Positions 18,016 to 26,930 of a stretch of 64,000 nt of DNA are shown here, one piece after another. Below the pieces are notes generated by a model that was not told where the DNA came from, did not search any database, and saw nothing but the letters and a program-made list of their open reading frames with translations. A program made the position numbers and the translations under genes. The first letter of the stretch is position 1. The number at the start of each line of letters is the position of its first letter. The DNA is from Aquabacterium fontiphilum (lineage in GTDB: Bacteria > Pseudomonadota > Gammaproteobacteria > Burkholderiales > Burkholderiaceae_C), in the NCBI RefSeq assembly GCF_009909205.1, contig NZ_JAAAPN010000012.1:62001-126000 (forward strand), read 5' to 3'.

Positions 18016-20688
18016 ATGCGTGAAGGGACTGCCCCTCTGGTGCGCCGCGAAGACTACGCGCCGCCTGCCTACTGGATCAAGACGGTCGACCTGAGCTTCG
18101 ACCTCGACCCGGCCAAGACCCTGGTCATCAACAGGATGACCCTGGAGCCCAATCCAGCCCAGGCCGGCGCACCGCTGCGTCTGGACGGCGAAGACATCAA
18201 CCTCAGCCGCGTGCTGGTTGATGGCGAGCCGGTGTCCTTTCGTTTCGAGAACCAGCAGCTGGTGCTCGACAAGCTGCCCCAGCAGCCTTTTACGCTGGAG
18301 ATCCGCACGACCTGCGCGCCCGAGAAGAACACGCAACTGTCTGGCCTGTACACCAGCAGCGGCGGTTTCTTCACACAGTGCGAGGCGCTGGGCTTCCGCC
18401 GCATCACCTACTTCCTGGATCGCCCCGATGTGATGGCCACCTTCAAGGTCACCCTCAAGGCCGACAAGACGAAGTACCCGGCGCTGCTGTCCAACGGCAA
18501 CCTGGTGGAAGAAGGCGAGCTCGAAGGCGGCAAGCACTTTGCCGTGTGGGTCGACCCGCATCCCAAGCCCTGCTACCTGTTCGCCCTGGTCGCGGCCAAC
18601 CTGGTGCGCCGCGAACAGCGCATTCGCACACGTGCGGGCCACGAACACCTGCTGCAGATCTATGTGCGCGCCGGTGATCTGGACAAGACCGAACACGCGA
18701 TGAACTCGCTGATCGCGTCCATCGCCTGGGACGAAGCGAAGTACGGTCTGAGCCTCGACCTGGAGCGTTTCATGATCGTCGCGGTCAGCGACTTCAACAT
18801 GGGCGCCATGGAGAACAAGGGGTTGAACATCTTCAACACCAAGTTCGTGCTGGCCAACCCGGCCACCGCCACCGACGTCGACTTTGGCAACGTCGAAAGC
18901 GTGGTCGCCCACGAGTACTTCCACAACTGGACGGGCAACCGCGTCACCTGCCGCGACTGGTTCCAGCTGTCGCTCAAGGAAGGCCTCACGGTGTTCCGCG
19001 ACCAGCAATTCAGCCAGGACATGGCCGGCAGCCCCAGCGCGCGGGCCGTCAAGCGCATTGAAGACGTGCGCACGCTGCGCCAGCTGCAGTTCCCCGAGGA
19101 TGCGGGCCCCATGGCCCACCCGGTGCGCCCCGACAGCTACCTGGCCATTGACAACTTCTACACCGCCACCGTCTATGAAAAGGGCTCGGAGGTGGTGCGC
19201 ATGATGCACACGCTGGTGGGCGATGCCGGCTTCCGCAAGGGCATGGCGTTGTACTTCCAGCGTCACGACGGCCACGCCGTGACCTGCGACGACTTTGCGC
19301 AGGCCATTGCCGACGCCAACCCCGACAGCGAACTGGCCAAGCGGCTCGATCAGTTCAAGCGCTGGTATGGTCAGGCCGGCACGCCCCGCGTGCAGGCCCA
19401 CGGCGTGTACGACGCGGCCAACCAGGCTTACACCCTGACGCTGACGCAAAGCTGCGCGCCCACGCCTGGTCAGCCCGAGAAGGCGCCCTTCGTGATCCCC
19501 GTGGCCATGGGCCTCGTGGCGCATGACGGCCGCAACCTCAACCTGCAGCTCGAAGGTCACCTCGACCCGCTGGGCCATGACACCGTGCTGGTGCTGGCCG
19601 AGCCCACCCAGACCTTCACCTTCGTGCATGTGCCCACCGAGCCCGTGCCCTCGCTGCTGCGTGGCTTCTCGGCCCCGGTGGTGCTGGAAGCCGAGTTGGG
19701 CGACGATGCGCTGTTCACCCTGCTCAGCCACGACCTCGACCCCTTCAACCGTTGGGAAGCTGGCCAGCGCCTCGTGCTGCGTCGCATGCTCAATGCGGTC
19801 AAGGGTGAGGGGCACATCGAGATGGACGCCCGTTTGGTTGGGGCCCTGCGCGCCGTGCTGCGCCATCCCGAGCTGGACGCCGCTTTCAAGGAGCTGGTGC
19901 TCACGCTGCCCAGCGAAGCCTACGTGGCCGAGCAGCTCGATGTGGTCGACCCCCAGCGCATCCACGCTGTGCGCGAAAGCCTCAAGCTGCAACTCGCCCA
20001 TGCGCTGCATGAAGACTGGGTGTGGGCCTACGAGACGCACGCCGAACTGGGCGCCTACTCGCCCGATCCGGTCAGCGCGGGCCGCCGGGCGCTGGCCAAC
20101 CTGGCGCTGAGCATGCTGGTGCTCGATGGCAGCATCCGCCAGAACCCCATCTGGCCGGGCAAGGCCTTCCAGCGCTTCAAGGATGCCGGCAACATGACCG
20201 ACCGGCTGGGGGCCCTGTCCGCACTGGTCAACGCCCACGCCGAACTGGCCACGCCCGCGCTGGAGCGCTTCCACGCCCAGTTCAAGGACGAGGCCCTGGT
20301 CATCGACAAGTGGTTCGCGCTGCAGGCGATGGCGCCCGAGCAGGGCGGCAAGGTGTTTGCTCGCGCGCGGACGCTCACCCAACACCCCGACTTCACACTG
20401 CGCACGCCCAATCGCGCACGTAGTCTGCTGATGGCGCTGTGTCAGAACAACCCGGCCGCCTTCCACCGCACTGATGCGGCAGGCTATGTGTTCTGGGCCG
20501 ACCGCGTGATCGAGATTGACGCGATCAACCCGCAGCTGGCGGCCCGCCTGGCCCGCGCCATGGATCACTGGCGTCGCCTGGCCGAGCCCTACCGCACGGC
20601 CGCCCGCGAGGCGCTCAGCCGCGTGGCTGCGCGCACCGAGCTGTCGGACGACGTGCGTGAGATCGTCTCGCGCGCGCTGCAGGACTGA
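18016..20688 (+). CDS. pepN: Aminopeptidase N (M1 family)
   Basis: This cytoplasmic zinc aminopeptidase removes N-terminal residues during peptide turnover. The 890-residue length matches E. coli PepN (870). The exopeptidase motif GAMEN is present (MGAMENKGLNIF). The zinc site is HEYFH at residues 299-303 with the third ligand Glu322 eighteen residues on (KEGLT), and the catalytic Tyr region FYTATVYEKGSEVVRM follows. The C-terminal half is the helical PepN-specific domain. It begins 43 bp after prfB and ends 42 bp before fbp. Confidence 0.96.
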   Translation: MREGTAPLVRREDYAPPAYWIKTVDLSFDLDPAKTLVINRMTLEPNPAQAGAPLRLDGEDINLSRVLVDGEPVSFRFENQQLVLDKLPQQPFTLEIRTTCAPEKNTQLSGLYTSSGGFFTQCEALGFRRITYFLDRPDVMATFKVTLKADKTKYPALLSNGNLVEEGELEGGKHFAVWVDPHPKPCYLFALVAANLVRREQRIRTRAGHEHLLQIYVRAGDLDKTEHAMNSLIASIAWDEAKYGLSLDLERFMIVAVSDFNMGAMENKGLNIFNTKFVLANPATATDVDFGNVESVVAHEYFHNWTGNRVTCRDWFQLSLKEGLTVFRDQQFSQDMAGSPSARAVKRIEDVRTLRQLQFPEDAGPMAHPVRPDSYLAIDNFYTATVYEKGSEVVRMMHTLVGDAGFRKGMALYFQRHDGHAVTCDDFAQAIADANPDSELAKRLDQFKRWYGQAGTPRVQAHGVYDAANQAYTLTLTQSCAPTPGQPEKAPFVIPVAMGLVAHDGRNLNLQLEGHLDPLGHDTVLVLAEPTQTFTFVHVPTEPVPSLLRGFSAPVVLEAELGDDALFTLLSHDLDPFNRWEAGQRLVLRRMLNAVKGEGHIEMDARLVGALRAVLRHPELDAAFKELVLTLPSEAYVAEQLDVVDPQRIHAVRESLKLQLAHALHEDWVWAYETHAELGAYSPDPVSAGRRALANLALSMLVLDGSIRQNPIWPGKAFQRFKDAGNMTDRLGALSALVNAHAELATPALERFHAQFKDEALVIDKWFALQAMAPEQGGKVFARARTLTQHPDFTLRTPNRARSLLMALCQNNPAAFHRTDAAGYVFWADRVIEIDAINPQLAARLARAMDHWRRLAEPYRTAAREALSRVAARTELSDDVREIVSRALQD

Positions 20689-20730
20689 GGCCGTCGCTGC
20701 CCCTGATTTTCAACCTCTGGATCTTTCATC

Positions 20731-21738
20731 ATGACCAAACGCATCAGCCTCACGCAGTACCTGATCGAACAGCAGCGCGGCGAGGCGCAGATCCCCGCGC
20801 AACTGCGCCTGCTCATCGAAGTGGTGGCCCGCGCCTGCAAGCGCATCGCCATCAACGTCAACAAGGGTGCGCTGGGCGACGTCCTGGGCACGGCCGGCAG
20901 CGAGAACGTGCAGGGCGAAGTGCAGAAGAAGCTCGACGTGATCGCCAACGAGGTGCTCATCGAGGCCAACGAGTGGGGTGGCCACCTCGCCGGCATGGCC
21001 TCCGAAGAGATGGACGACATGCACGCGGTGCCCCACCGCTACCCGCAAGGTGAATACCTGCTGCTGTTCGACCCCCTGGACGGCTCGAGCAACATCGACG
21101 TCAACGTCAGCATCGGCACCATCTTCTCGGTGCTCAAGCACCAGGACGGCGCCGAGGTCACCAACGAGAGCTTTTTGCAGCCCGGCACTGCCCAGGTGGC
21201 GGCCGGTTACTGCGTCTACGGCCCGCAGACCACGCTGGTGCTCACCGTGGGCCGCGGTGTCGTGATGTTCACGCTGGACCGCGAGCAGGGCTCGTGGGTG
21301 ATGACCGAAGACAATGTGCGCATCCCCGAGGACACGAAGGAGTTCGCCATCAACATGTCGAACATGCGCCACTGGGCCCCGCCTGTGAAGCGCTACATCG
21401 ACGAATGTCTGGCCGGCAAGGAAGGCCCGCGCGGCAAGGACTTCAACATGCGCTGGATCGCCTCGATGGTGGCCGACGTGCACCGCATCCTGACCCGTGG
21501 CGGCATCTTCATGTACCCCTGGGACAAGCGCGAGCCCAACAAGCCGGGCAAGCTGCGCCTGATGTACGAAGCCAACCCCATGGGCTTCCTGGTGGAGCAG
21601 GCCGGTGGCGCCGCCACCAACGGCCTGCAGCGCATCATGGAGTTGCAGCCCACGCAGCTTCACGAGCGTGTGGCCGTCGTGCTCGGCTCGAAGAACGAGG
21701 TCGAGCGCGTGACGGCCTACCACCGCGAAGCGCAGTGA
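20731..21738 (+). CDS. fbp: Fructose-1,6-bisphosphatase class I
   Basis: This gluconeogenic enzyme hydrolyses fructose 1,6-bisphosphate to fructose 6-phosphate. The 335-residue protein has the metal-binding signature [22 protein letters not shown] around residue 115, a Glu-rich AEEM-like region (ASEEMDDM) and the substrate loop [10 protein letters not shown] near residue 257, all typical of class I enzymes. It follows pepN by 42 bp. Together with the Entner-Doudoroff genes at 42118-46443, it shows that hexose phosphates are both made and broken down in this organism. Confidence 0.96.
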   Translation: MTKRISLTQYLIEQQRGEAQIPAQLRLLIEVVARACKRIAINVNKGALGDVLGTAGSENVQGEVQKKLDVIANEVLIEANEWGGHLAGMASEEMDDMHAVPHRYPQGEYLLLFDPLDGSSNIDVNVSIGTIFSVLKHQDGAEVTNESFLQPGTAQVAAGYCVYGPQTTLVLTVGRGVVMFTLDREQGSWVMTEDNVRIPEDTKEFAINMSNMRHWAPPVKRYIDECLAGKEGPRGKDFNMRWIASMVADVHRILTRGGIFMYPWDKREPNKPGKLRLMYEANPMGFLVEQAGGAATNGLQRIMELQPTQLHERVAVVLGSKNEVERVTAYHREAQ

Positions 21739-21753
21739 ACGCGCGCTGAGGCC

Positions 21754-22491
21754 TCAGGGCTTGGCGGGCAGGTAGAACTCGCTGGTCAGCAGTTTCTGCC
21801 CGTATACCGTGCCCTGCAGGCCACCTGCCGGGAAAGGCACCACGACGCCCACTGCCAGGATGGGCGCCTGCTCCAGCGCCACCCAGGCCGCCTGGATGGC
21901 TTCTTCCGTCGCGCCCGACAGGCTGAAATCCGGCATGTCGATGGTGCGCTCGCGGGCCGGGCGGTTCAGCTGGCTCAGGCTGAACGCCGGGCACGGTGCC
22001 TGGATGCAGACAATGCCGTTGTTCTTCAAGCTGTAGAAGGTGCCGAGCGGCCGCTTGTGGCCGCTCTGGCCTTGCCAGGCTTCGCTCACGCGCAACACAT
22101 TGCCGGTGCTGTGCCCAAGGGGTTGTTGCGTCAGCGCGCCCTTCACCAGGGCCTTGCCCTCGCTGAAAGCGCGCTCGAAGGTGGCGCGCTGCGCATCGTT
22201 CCAGCCAAGGGCGCGCGTATCGAGTTCGACGGCGTGGCACTCTTTGGCCAGCCTGCCGTCGGCACAGCGTGTCGTGGCCTTGTTCACCGCCTTCACGAAG
22301 TAGCCGCCACACATCGGATAGGCGCACTTGCGCCCGTCGATGCGCGTGACGATGAAATACGGCTCGACCTGTGCGCTCACGGCGGTGGGCAGGTAAGCGG
22401 GTTCGGTCTGCGCGGCAGCGGTGCCTTGTGCGTGCGACGATGCGCTGAGTGCGATGGTGGCGAGGGCCAGAACGGTGCGAATGTGGAACAT
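21754..22491 (-). CDS. Exported Cys-containing protein of unknown function (DUF6748-like)
   Basis: This 245-residue protein has a clear signal peptide (MFHIRTVLALATIALSASSHAQ, cleavage after AHA/Q), so it should be periplasmic or secreted. The mature part contains two similar Cys/Pro-rich segments, CAYPMCGGYFVKAVN and CIQAPCPAFSLSQLN. This suggests a duplicated unit of about 100 residues with a C-x3/4-C core. The pattern resembles the DUF6748 family as I remember it; that name should be checked. No catalytic motif is visible. It is convergent with fbp, with 15 bp between stop codons. Confidence 0.75.
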   Translation of the reverse strand: MFHIRTVLALATIALSASSHAQGTAAAQTEPAYLPTAVSAQVEPYFIVTRIDGRKCAYPMCGGYFVKAVNKATTRCADGRLAKECHAVELDTRALGWNDAQRATFERAFSEGKALVKGALTQQPLGHSTGNVLRVSEAWQGQSGHKRPLGTFYSLKNNGIVCIQAPCPAFSLSQLNRPARERTIDMPDFSLSGATEEAIQAAWVALEQAPILAVGVVVPFPAGGLQGTVYGQKLLTSEFYLPAKP

Positions 22492-22636
22492 GGTGTCCTC
22501 CAGCGTGAGTGTGTGTGGCTGGAAGATTACGCCGTCGCGCGGGCGGCGTCATGTGCCGCGCAGGTCTCAGATCGGTGAGAGGCGTCTCTGGCTGTAAGCG
22601 TTGCGGTGTTGCCGTCGCCCCGCGGGGCCACGCCTC

Positions 22637-22667
22637 TTGGAAAAGACCGTGCGAAACCGGGTATGAT
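22637..22667 (+). promoter_or_regulatory. Probable promoter of tRNA-Thr
   Basis: TTGGAA (22637-22642) and TATGAT (22662-22667) with a 19-bp spacer lie 40 bp before the tRNA-Thr gene. The -10 box is good; the -35 spacing is long. Confidence 0.5.
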
Positions 22668-22706
22668 TGCGGGCTGTGCAGCAAGCGGTTCGCTTGCACC
22701 ACGTGT

Positions 22707-22782
22707 GCCGGTGTAGCTCAGTCGGTAGAGCAGCTCATTCGTAATGAGAAGGTCGAGGGTTCGATTCCTTTCACCGGCACCA
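22707..22782 (+). tRNA. tRNA-Thr (anticodon CGT)
   Basis: This is a 76-nt cloverleaf with encoded CCA. The acceptor arm is GCCGGTG/CACCGGC, the D stem GCTC/GAGC, and the anticodon loop TTCGTAA gives anticodon CGT. It resembles E. coli thrW. It stands alone with its own promoter and terminator. Confidence 0.96.
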
Positions 22783-22792
22783 TCTGAATCCA

Positions 22793-22824
22793 GACAAAGC
22801 CTCGCAGCGCTGCGGGGCTTTGTC
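22793..22824 (+). terminator. Terminator of tRNA-Thr
   Basis: GACAAAGCCTCGCA pairs with TGCGGGGCTTTGTC (one T-G pair) around a GCGC loop. It begins 10 nt after the tRNA. The T run is embedded in the stem (GGCTTTGTC), followed by GTTTCT. Confidence 0.8.
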
Positions 22825-22853
22825 GTTTCTGGTCCGCCCGTCGCGGAGGCTGC

Positions 22854-23087
22854 ATGCGCGAACAACCCAACAACCCCCTGCATGGCGTCACGCTCGAGGC
22901 GGTCATTGTTCGTCTGGTGGATCACTATGGCTGGGACGGCATGGCGCGGCGTATCCGCATCAACTGCTTTCACAGCAACCCGTCGGTGAAATCCAGCCTG
23001 ACCTTTCTGCGTAAGACGCCTTGGGCGCGCGAGCAGGTGGAAGCGCTGTACGTGGCGACCTTCGCCACCCAGCGCCATGGCCCTTGA
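22854..23087 (+). CDS. VF530-type small DNA-binding family protein
   Basis: This 77-residue protein matches the VF530 family (formerly DUF2132): [22 protein letters not shown], then [26 protein letters not shown]. Family members are small helical proteins proposed to bind DNA; the role is unknown. GGAG lies seven bases before the ATG. The next gene, on the other strand, ends on the adjacent base, so the two are tightly convergent. Confidence 0.9.
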   Translation: MREQPNNPLHGVTLEAVIVRLVDHYGWDGMARRIRINCFHSNPSVKSSLTFLRKTPWAREQVEALYVATFATQRHGP

Positions 23088-23876
23088 TCACCGCACCCCG
23101 AACGCGCCCACGCCCTTCTCCCGTGTGCTGCTCTCAAGCAGCACAATGAGCTGTCGGCGCGCATCGGCGAGCTGATACGAGATGCCCACACCGGTTCCCG
23201 TCTGGCCGGGCAGCGCGCAGCGGCTGTCGTTGGCGAAGACGATGGAGACGTTGAACACGTTCTTTCCGCCAGGGCGTGGAGTGGCCTGGCCTGTGAACGC
23301 ACAGCCGCTGGTGCCACTGCCCGCGATCACGCCGACCGCGCTGATGTTGATGCTGGTGCGCTCGCCGCTGGTGAGATCCAGCGTCCACGGGCCGCTGATG
23401 TCAGCAATGCGGGCAGGTGTGTTGTAGCCCTCGGCCGCTGCGGTGTTGGCCTGAGCAGTAAAGCTCACCGTGCCGCTGTTGTAGCGCAACTGGCCGCTCA
23501 CCGTGGGTGCGACGGCGTCGGTGTAGGTGCCGGTCAGACGTGCGCCCTCGGACGGCACAAACCCGTAATCCCGGATGTTGCTCGAGTTGACCTTGCCGTC
23601 CTTGAAGCTTGCATCGCCCTGCACAAAGCCGGTCACCAACAGCGCATTGTTGAAGCGCGTGCCGTAAATCGCCCACAGGCTGCCGTCTTCCAGCACGAGC
23701 AGGTCGAAGTCGGGCTCATCCGGATTGTTGGAGCGGCCTGTGTAGATGCCCTGCAGATTCTCACTGGGCGGGTTGAGCGCGGTGTCGCCGCTGCTGCCAC
23801 CACCACCGCCACAGGCGGTCAGCAGCAGTGACAGGGTTGTCAGGGCCAGGGCGTGGCCCGCCAGGGTATGACGCAT
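23088..23876 (-). CDS. Putative lipoprotein of unknown function
   Basis: This 262-residue protein has a lipoprotein signal peptide ending LLTAC followed by a glycine/serine tether (GGGGGSSGD), so it is probably membrane-anchored. The mature part is rich in Ser, Thr, Gly and Asn and predicts as beta strands (IYTGRSNN, LVLEDGSLWAIYGT, YNSGTVSFTAQ), as in small beta-barrel outer-surface proteins of Burkholderiales. Two Cys (SGCAF and SRCAL) could form a disulfide. No catalytic motif is seen. It lies upstream on the same strand as nothing obvious; the PETase-like gene ends 149 bp before its start. Confidence 0.78.
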   Translation of the reverse strand: MRHTLAGHALALTTLSLLLTACGGGGGSSGDTALNPPSENLQGIYTGRSNNPDEPDFDLLVLEDGSLWAIYGTRFNNALLVTGFVQGDASFKDGKVNSSNIRDYGFVPSEGARLTGTYTDAVAPTVSGQLRYNSGTVSFTAQANTAAAEGYNTPARIADISGPWTLDLTSGERTSINISAVGVIAGSGTSGCAFTGQATPRPGGKNVFNVSIVFANDSRCALPGQTGTGVGISYQLADARRQLIVLLESSTREKGVGAFGVR

Positions 23877-23972
23877 GGTGATCCTCTCTGAACATCGGTC
23901 TTGTGCAAACGGCCGCCGAACGTCGCCGGCGACACGTGCACATGATCCACAGAGAGGTGTTTGCAGAGCGGC

Positions 23973-23998
23973 TTCGCCCCCTGACCTTGGGGGGCGAA
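23973..23998 (-). terminator. Terminator-like hairpin downstream of the PETase-like gene
   Basis: TTCGCCCCC pairs perfectly with GGGGGCGAA around an 8-base loop, 28 bp past the stop of the leftward PETase-like gene. No T run follows, so it may be a transcript-stabilising hairpin rather than an intrinsic terminator. Confidence 0.45.
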
Positions 23999-24025
23999 CT
24001 GACGCGCCTTATCCCGTCCAAATGG

Positions 24026-24934
24026 TTAGAAGCCCTGGACCACGAAACGGCTGAACTCGCCCTGGTCGATGCCGCCTTTGACCATGGCGTCGTAGCGCAT
24101 GTCGTTGTCGAGGAAGCGCTTGAGCCAGGCCACCGACGATTTGGCCATGGTGGTCTTCTGTGCCGCTGTGGCCAGGAAGGTGGCGCACAGGTGGCCCGCG
24201 CCACGCATTTCGATCTCGGCGCGCGGCAGGGCGGCGCTCAGGCTGTTGTAGAACACGTCCGAGTGGGACTTGTTTGGCGCGATGCTGTCTTTCTCGCACG
24301 CCACGACCAGGGTGGGCGAGGCCACGCCAGTGAAGCTCTTGGTGGTGTGCCACGGCTGCAGCGCGACCACGGCCTTGAGCGTGGGGTCGGCCACGGCGGC
24401 GCTCAACGAGGCGCCGCCTCCCATGGAGTTGCCCATGACGGCCCGGCGTGACGTGTCGGCCACGGGCGCGTAAGGCGCCGTGCCGCCCTGCGCGAGGGAG
24501 ACCACATGCCGCAGGGCGCCCGCTGCCTGTTCTGCGCGCTCGTCGGGGTAGTCACCGCGGCCGACCGTGTCCATGTTGACCACGACAAAGCCATGCGATG
24601 CCACACGGCTGACCAGCCAGTCGTACACGGCCTGGAAGGCCAGGAAGCCCGGCACCATGACCACGACGCCAAAGGTCTCGCCCGGGGCCTTGGCCACCGG
24701 GTAATGCACGGTGGCACCACCGTAGTTGAAGGCTTTGGCATCGGCCGTGGCGATCTTGTATGTGGCAGTTTGGTACGGGCCAGCCGGCGCAGTCAGCAGC
24801 GCCACGGTGGGGGCGGGGCCTTTGGCGTAGTCGGCGGCAATGGCGGGCGCCGAGAGGCAGGCTGCGGCCAGGGCCACAGTGGTGAAAGCAGCCCGCGCGG
24901 GGCTGAGCCATTGAGCAAGTCGTCGGGTGCGCAT
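24026..24934 (-). CDS. Secreted PETase-like polyester hydrolase (cutinase/dienelactone-hydrolase fold)
   Basis: This 302-residue enzyme is closely similar to Ideonella sakaiensis PETase over the whole length. It has a Sec signal peptide (cleavage near APAIAA/DYAKG) and the mature start YAKGPAPTVALL. The nucleophile motif is GNSMGGG with Ser170, the Asp is 216 (CEKDSIAP) and the His 248 (GAGHLC). Cys213 and Cys250 align with PETase Cys203 and Cys239, the active-site disulfide thought to be characteristic of PETase-type enzymes. The second PETase disulfide is absent. Subsite residues differ: Asn169 for Trp159, Leu249 for Ser238, Phe97 for Tyr87; Trp195 matches Trp185. ATG 24934 has GGAG upstream; an upstream start adding 20 residues would spoil the signal peptide. 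Substrate specificity is inferred. Confidence 0.88.
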   Translation of the reverse strand: MRTRRLAQWLSPARAAFTTVALAAACLSAPAIAADYAKGPAPTVALLTAPAGPYQTATYKIATADAKAFNYGGATVHYPVAKAPGETFGVVVMVPGFLAFQAVYDWLVSRVASHGFVVVNMDTVGRGDYPDERAEQAAGALRHVVSLAQGGTAPYAPVADTSRRAVMGNSMGGGASLSAAVADPTLKAVVALQPWHTTKSFTGVASPTLVVACEKDSIAPNKSHSDVFYNSLSAALPRAEIEMRGAGHLCATFLATAAQKTTMAKSSVAWLKRFLDNDMRYDAMVKGGIDQGEFSRFVVQGF

Positions 24935-25063
24935 GGGTGGATGCTCCGGAAGCGATGATTTAACGCAGCATGTTATGGAGCGCGGCACGGTCACGCCATA
25001 GCCCTGTCGGCCAATCGTTCCCTTTGGCGGTTGGCGATTTCCCTCGGGTGGGCTACCCGGCGC

Positions 25064-25978
25064 TCACCAGCCCGATGGTGCAGGCCCGCGCAGCGGGGCG
25101 AAGCGCGCGCTGAGGTGCTCGACAAAGGCCACCACCTTGGCCGACAGGTTCTTGCGCGCCGGGTAGACGGCATGGATGTCGGCACTGGGCGAACGCCACT
25201 CGGGCAGCACGGCGCGCAGGCGGCCCGAGCGCAGGTAAGGGGCAACGTGCCACTCCGAGCGCTGGAGGATGCCCAGGCCCTTGAGTGCCCAGGCCAGGGC
25301 CACCTCGCCGTCGTTCGTCGACACGGGGCTGGGCACCTTCACGCTCGCTCGCTGGTTGCCGTGCTGCAGCGTCCATTGCCCGAACACCTCGTCGCGTTCG
25401 CGGATGAAGATGCAGCGGTGCTGGCGCAGCGCCTGCGGCGAGTCGGGTACGCCATGACGTTGAAGGTAGCCGGGCGTGGCGACCAGCAGTCGGCGGTTGG
25501 GGGCCAGGCAGCGCGACGTGACGCGCGCGTCGGGCACCTCGCCAAAGCGAATGCACACGTCGATGCCGTCTTCGACCAGTTGCAGCGGGCGGTCGGTCAG
25601 CTGAAGCTGCACCTCAACCTCGGGGTGGCGGGCGATGAACTCGGCCACGGCCGGGGCGATGAAGTGGCGCCCGAATCCAAATCCTGCGTTGACCCGGAGC
25701 AGCCCCCGCGGCACGGCGCGCCCGCCCGCGACGCGCTGCTCCAGCTCGTCCACATCGGCCAGCAGCCGCCGGCCCTCTTCCAGATACAGCTCGCCTTCGT
25801 GCGTGAGGGCAGCGCGGCGGGTGGTGCGGTTGAGCAGGCGCACCCCCAGTCGTGACTCGAGCGCGGCCAGCCGCCGACTCACTGCCGCTGTCGACAGCCC
25901 CAGCTCCTGCGCTGCGGCAGACAGGTTACGCGCCTGCGCCAGTGTGACGAAAAAGGCCATGTCCGCAATCGCGTTCAT
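25064..25978 (-). CDS. LysR-family transcriptional regulator
   Basis: This 304-residue LysR regulator has an N-terminal winged helix-turn-helix (FFVTLAQARNLSAAAQELGLSTAAVSRRLAALE) and a substrate-binding-like domain. The start at 25978 (MNAIADMAFF) is preferred to one 57 bp upstream because it gives the family N-terminus. It is divergent from the TSUP permease gene with 73 bp between starts, a typical layout for LysR control of a neighbour. Confidence 0.94.
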   Translation of the reverse strand: MNAIADMAFFVTLAQARNLSAAAQELGLSTAAVSRRLAALESRLGVRLLNRTTRRAALTHEGELYLEEGRRLLADVDELEQRVAGGRAVPRGLLRVNAGFGFGRHFIAPAVAEFIARHPEVEVQLQLTDRPLQLVEDGIDVCIRFGEVPDARVTSRCLAPNRRLLVATPGYLQRHGVPDSPQALRQHRCIFIRERDEVFGQWTLQHGNQRASVKVPSPVSTNDGEVALAWALKGLGILQRSEWHVAPYLRSGRLRAVLPEWRSPSADIHAVYPARKNLSAKVVAFVEHLSARFAPLRGPAPSGW

Positions 25979-26051
25979 TGTTGAGCTCAACGCAAGAATG
26001 ATTTGAATACAGGCGGATTGTACTGTTGGGTTCAATGCCTAGACTGCCTCC

Positions 26052-26819
26052 ATGAACTTACTTCTGGACCATGGTGCTGCTTTGCTGGTCGACTTCGCGC
26101 TGGGCATGCTGCTCGGCGTGGTGGGCGGTGTGTTCGGCATCGGCGGCGGGCTGTTTGCCATTCCCGCGCTGGCGTCGGGCTTCGGGTTGGAGCAGCAACT
26201 CGCTCAGGGCACGGCGCTGGTCATGGTCGTGCCGAACGTGATGCTGGGCTTTTGGCGCTACAAGCAGCGCAACCCGATTGCCATGGGGCCAGCGGCTGTG
26301 ATGGGCGTGTGCGCCATGGTGTCGGCCTGGGCCACGGCCCGCTGGGCGGTGGCCATGGATGCGGCGCACCTGCGCGTGGCCTTCATCGCCTTCCTGCTCG
26401 GCCTGGTGCCCCTGATCGTATGGGGCGCACGCCGGGCGCAGACGCGCGCTGGCCAGGGGCCGGCGCGGCTGCAGCCAGTGTGGATGGGGCCGCTGGGCCT
26501 GTTCAGTGGCGTGTTCTCGGGCCTGTTCACTGTGGGCGGCGGGCTGGTAACCACCCCGGTGCTGACCGGGGTCCTGCGGGTGCAGCGTCAGACGCTGGCG
26601 CAAGGGTTGTCGCTGGCCGCCGTGACACCGGGCGCGGTGGCCGCCCTCTGGACCTATGCCGCTGCGGGGCAGGTGGACTGGGCCACAGGCGTGCCATTGG
26701 CCATCGGCGGCTTGCTCAGCATCTCCTGGGGCGTGGCCCTGGCCCACCGGCTCCCTGAGGCGTGGCTCCGGGCCATGTTCTGCGCCGTGCTGGTGCTGAC
26801 GGCGGGTTGGATGGTCTGA
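26052..26819 (+). CDS. TSUP-family (TauE/SafE) membrane permease
   Basis: This 255-residue polytopic protein belongs to the TauE/SafE family of anion exporters (sulfite, sulfoacetate and related compounds). Two homologous halves each contain a glycine-rich helix: VVGGVFGIGGGLFAIPAL (about residues 22-40) and FSGVFSGLFTVGGGLVTTPVL (about 153-175), the family hallmark. The likely substrate is a small sulfur or organic anion. It is divergent from the LysR regulator, its probable controller. Confidence 0.92.
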   Translation: MNLLLDHGAALLVDFALGMLLGVVGGVFGIGGGLFAIPALASGFGLEQQLAQGTALVMVVPNVMLGFWRYKQRNPIAMGPAAVMGVCAMVSAWATARWAVAMDAAHLRVAFIAFLLGLVPLIVWGARRAQTRAGQGPARLQPVWMGPLGLFSGVFSGLFTVGGGLVTTPVLTGVLRVQRQTLAQGLSLAAVTPGAVAALWTYAAAGQVDWATGVPLAIGGLLSISWGVALAHRLPEAWLRAMFCAVLVLTAGWMV

Positions 26820-26930
26820 ACACCGCTGCAGGCCGGCCCATCCCGCAACAGGGTCTTTTGGCTTGCCGCGACACGGTTTTGACGTCACCATCCGCACACA
26901 TTCAGCAACACACGGAGAGGTCGGTGCGCG

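Noticed and set aside
17941..20568. Long open frame of 875 codons on the minus strand across pepN
   Set aside because: It lies antisense to a fully conserved gene, has His/Gln/Arg-rich composition and no recognisable domain, and arises from high third-position GC.
21746..21757. Palindrome CTGAGGCCTCAG between convergent fbp and the exported protein gene
   Set aside because: It is short, overlaps a stop codon region and has no T run; too weak to call a terminator.
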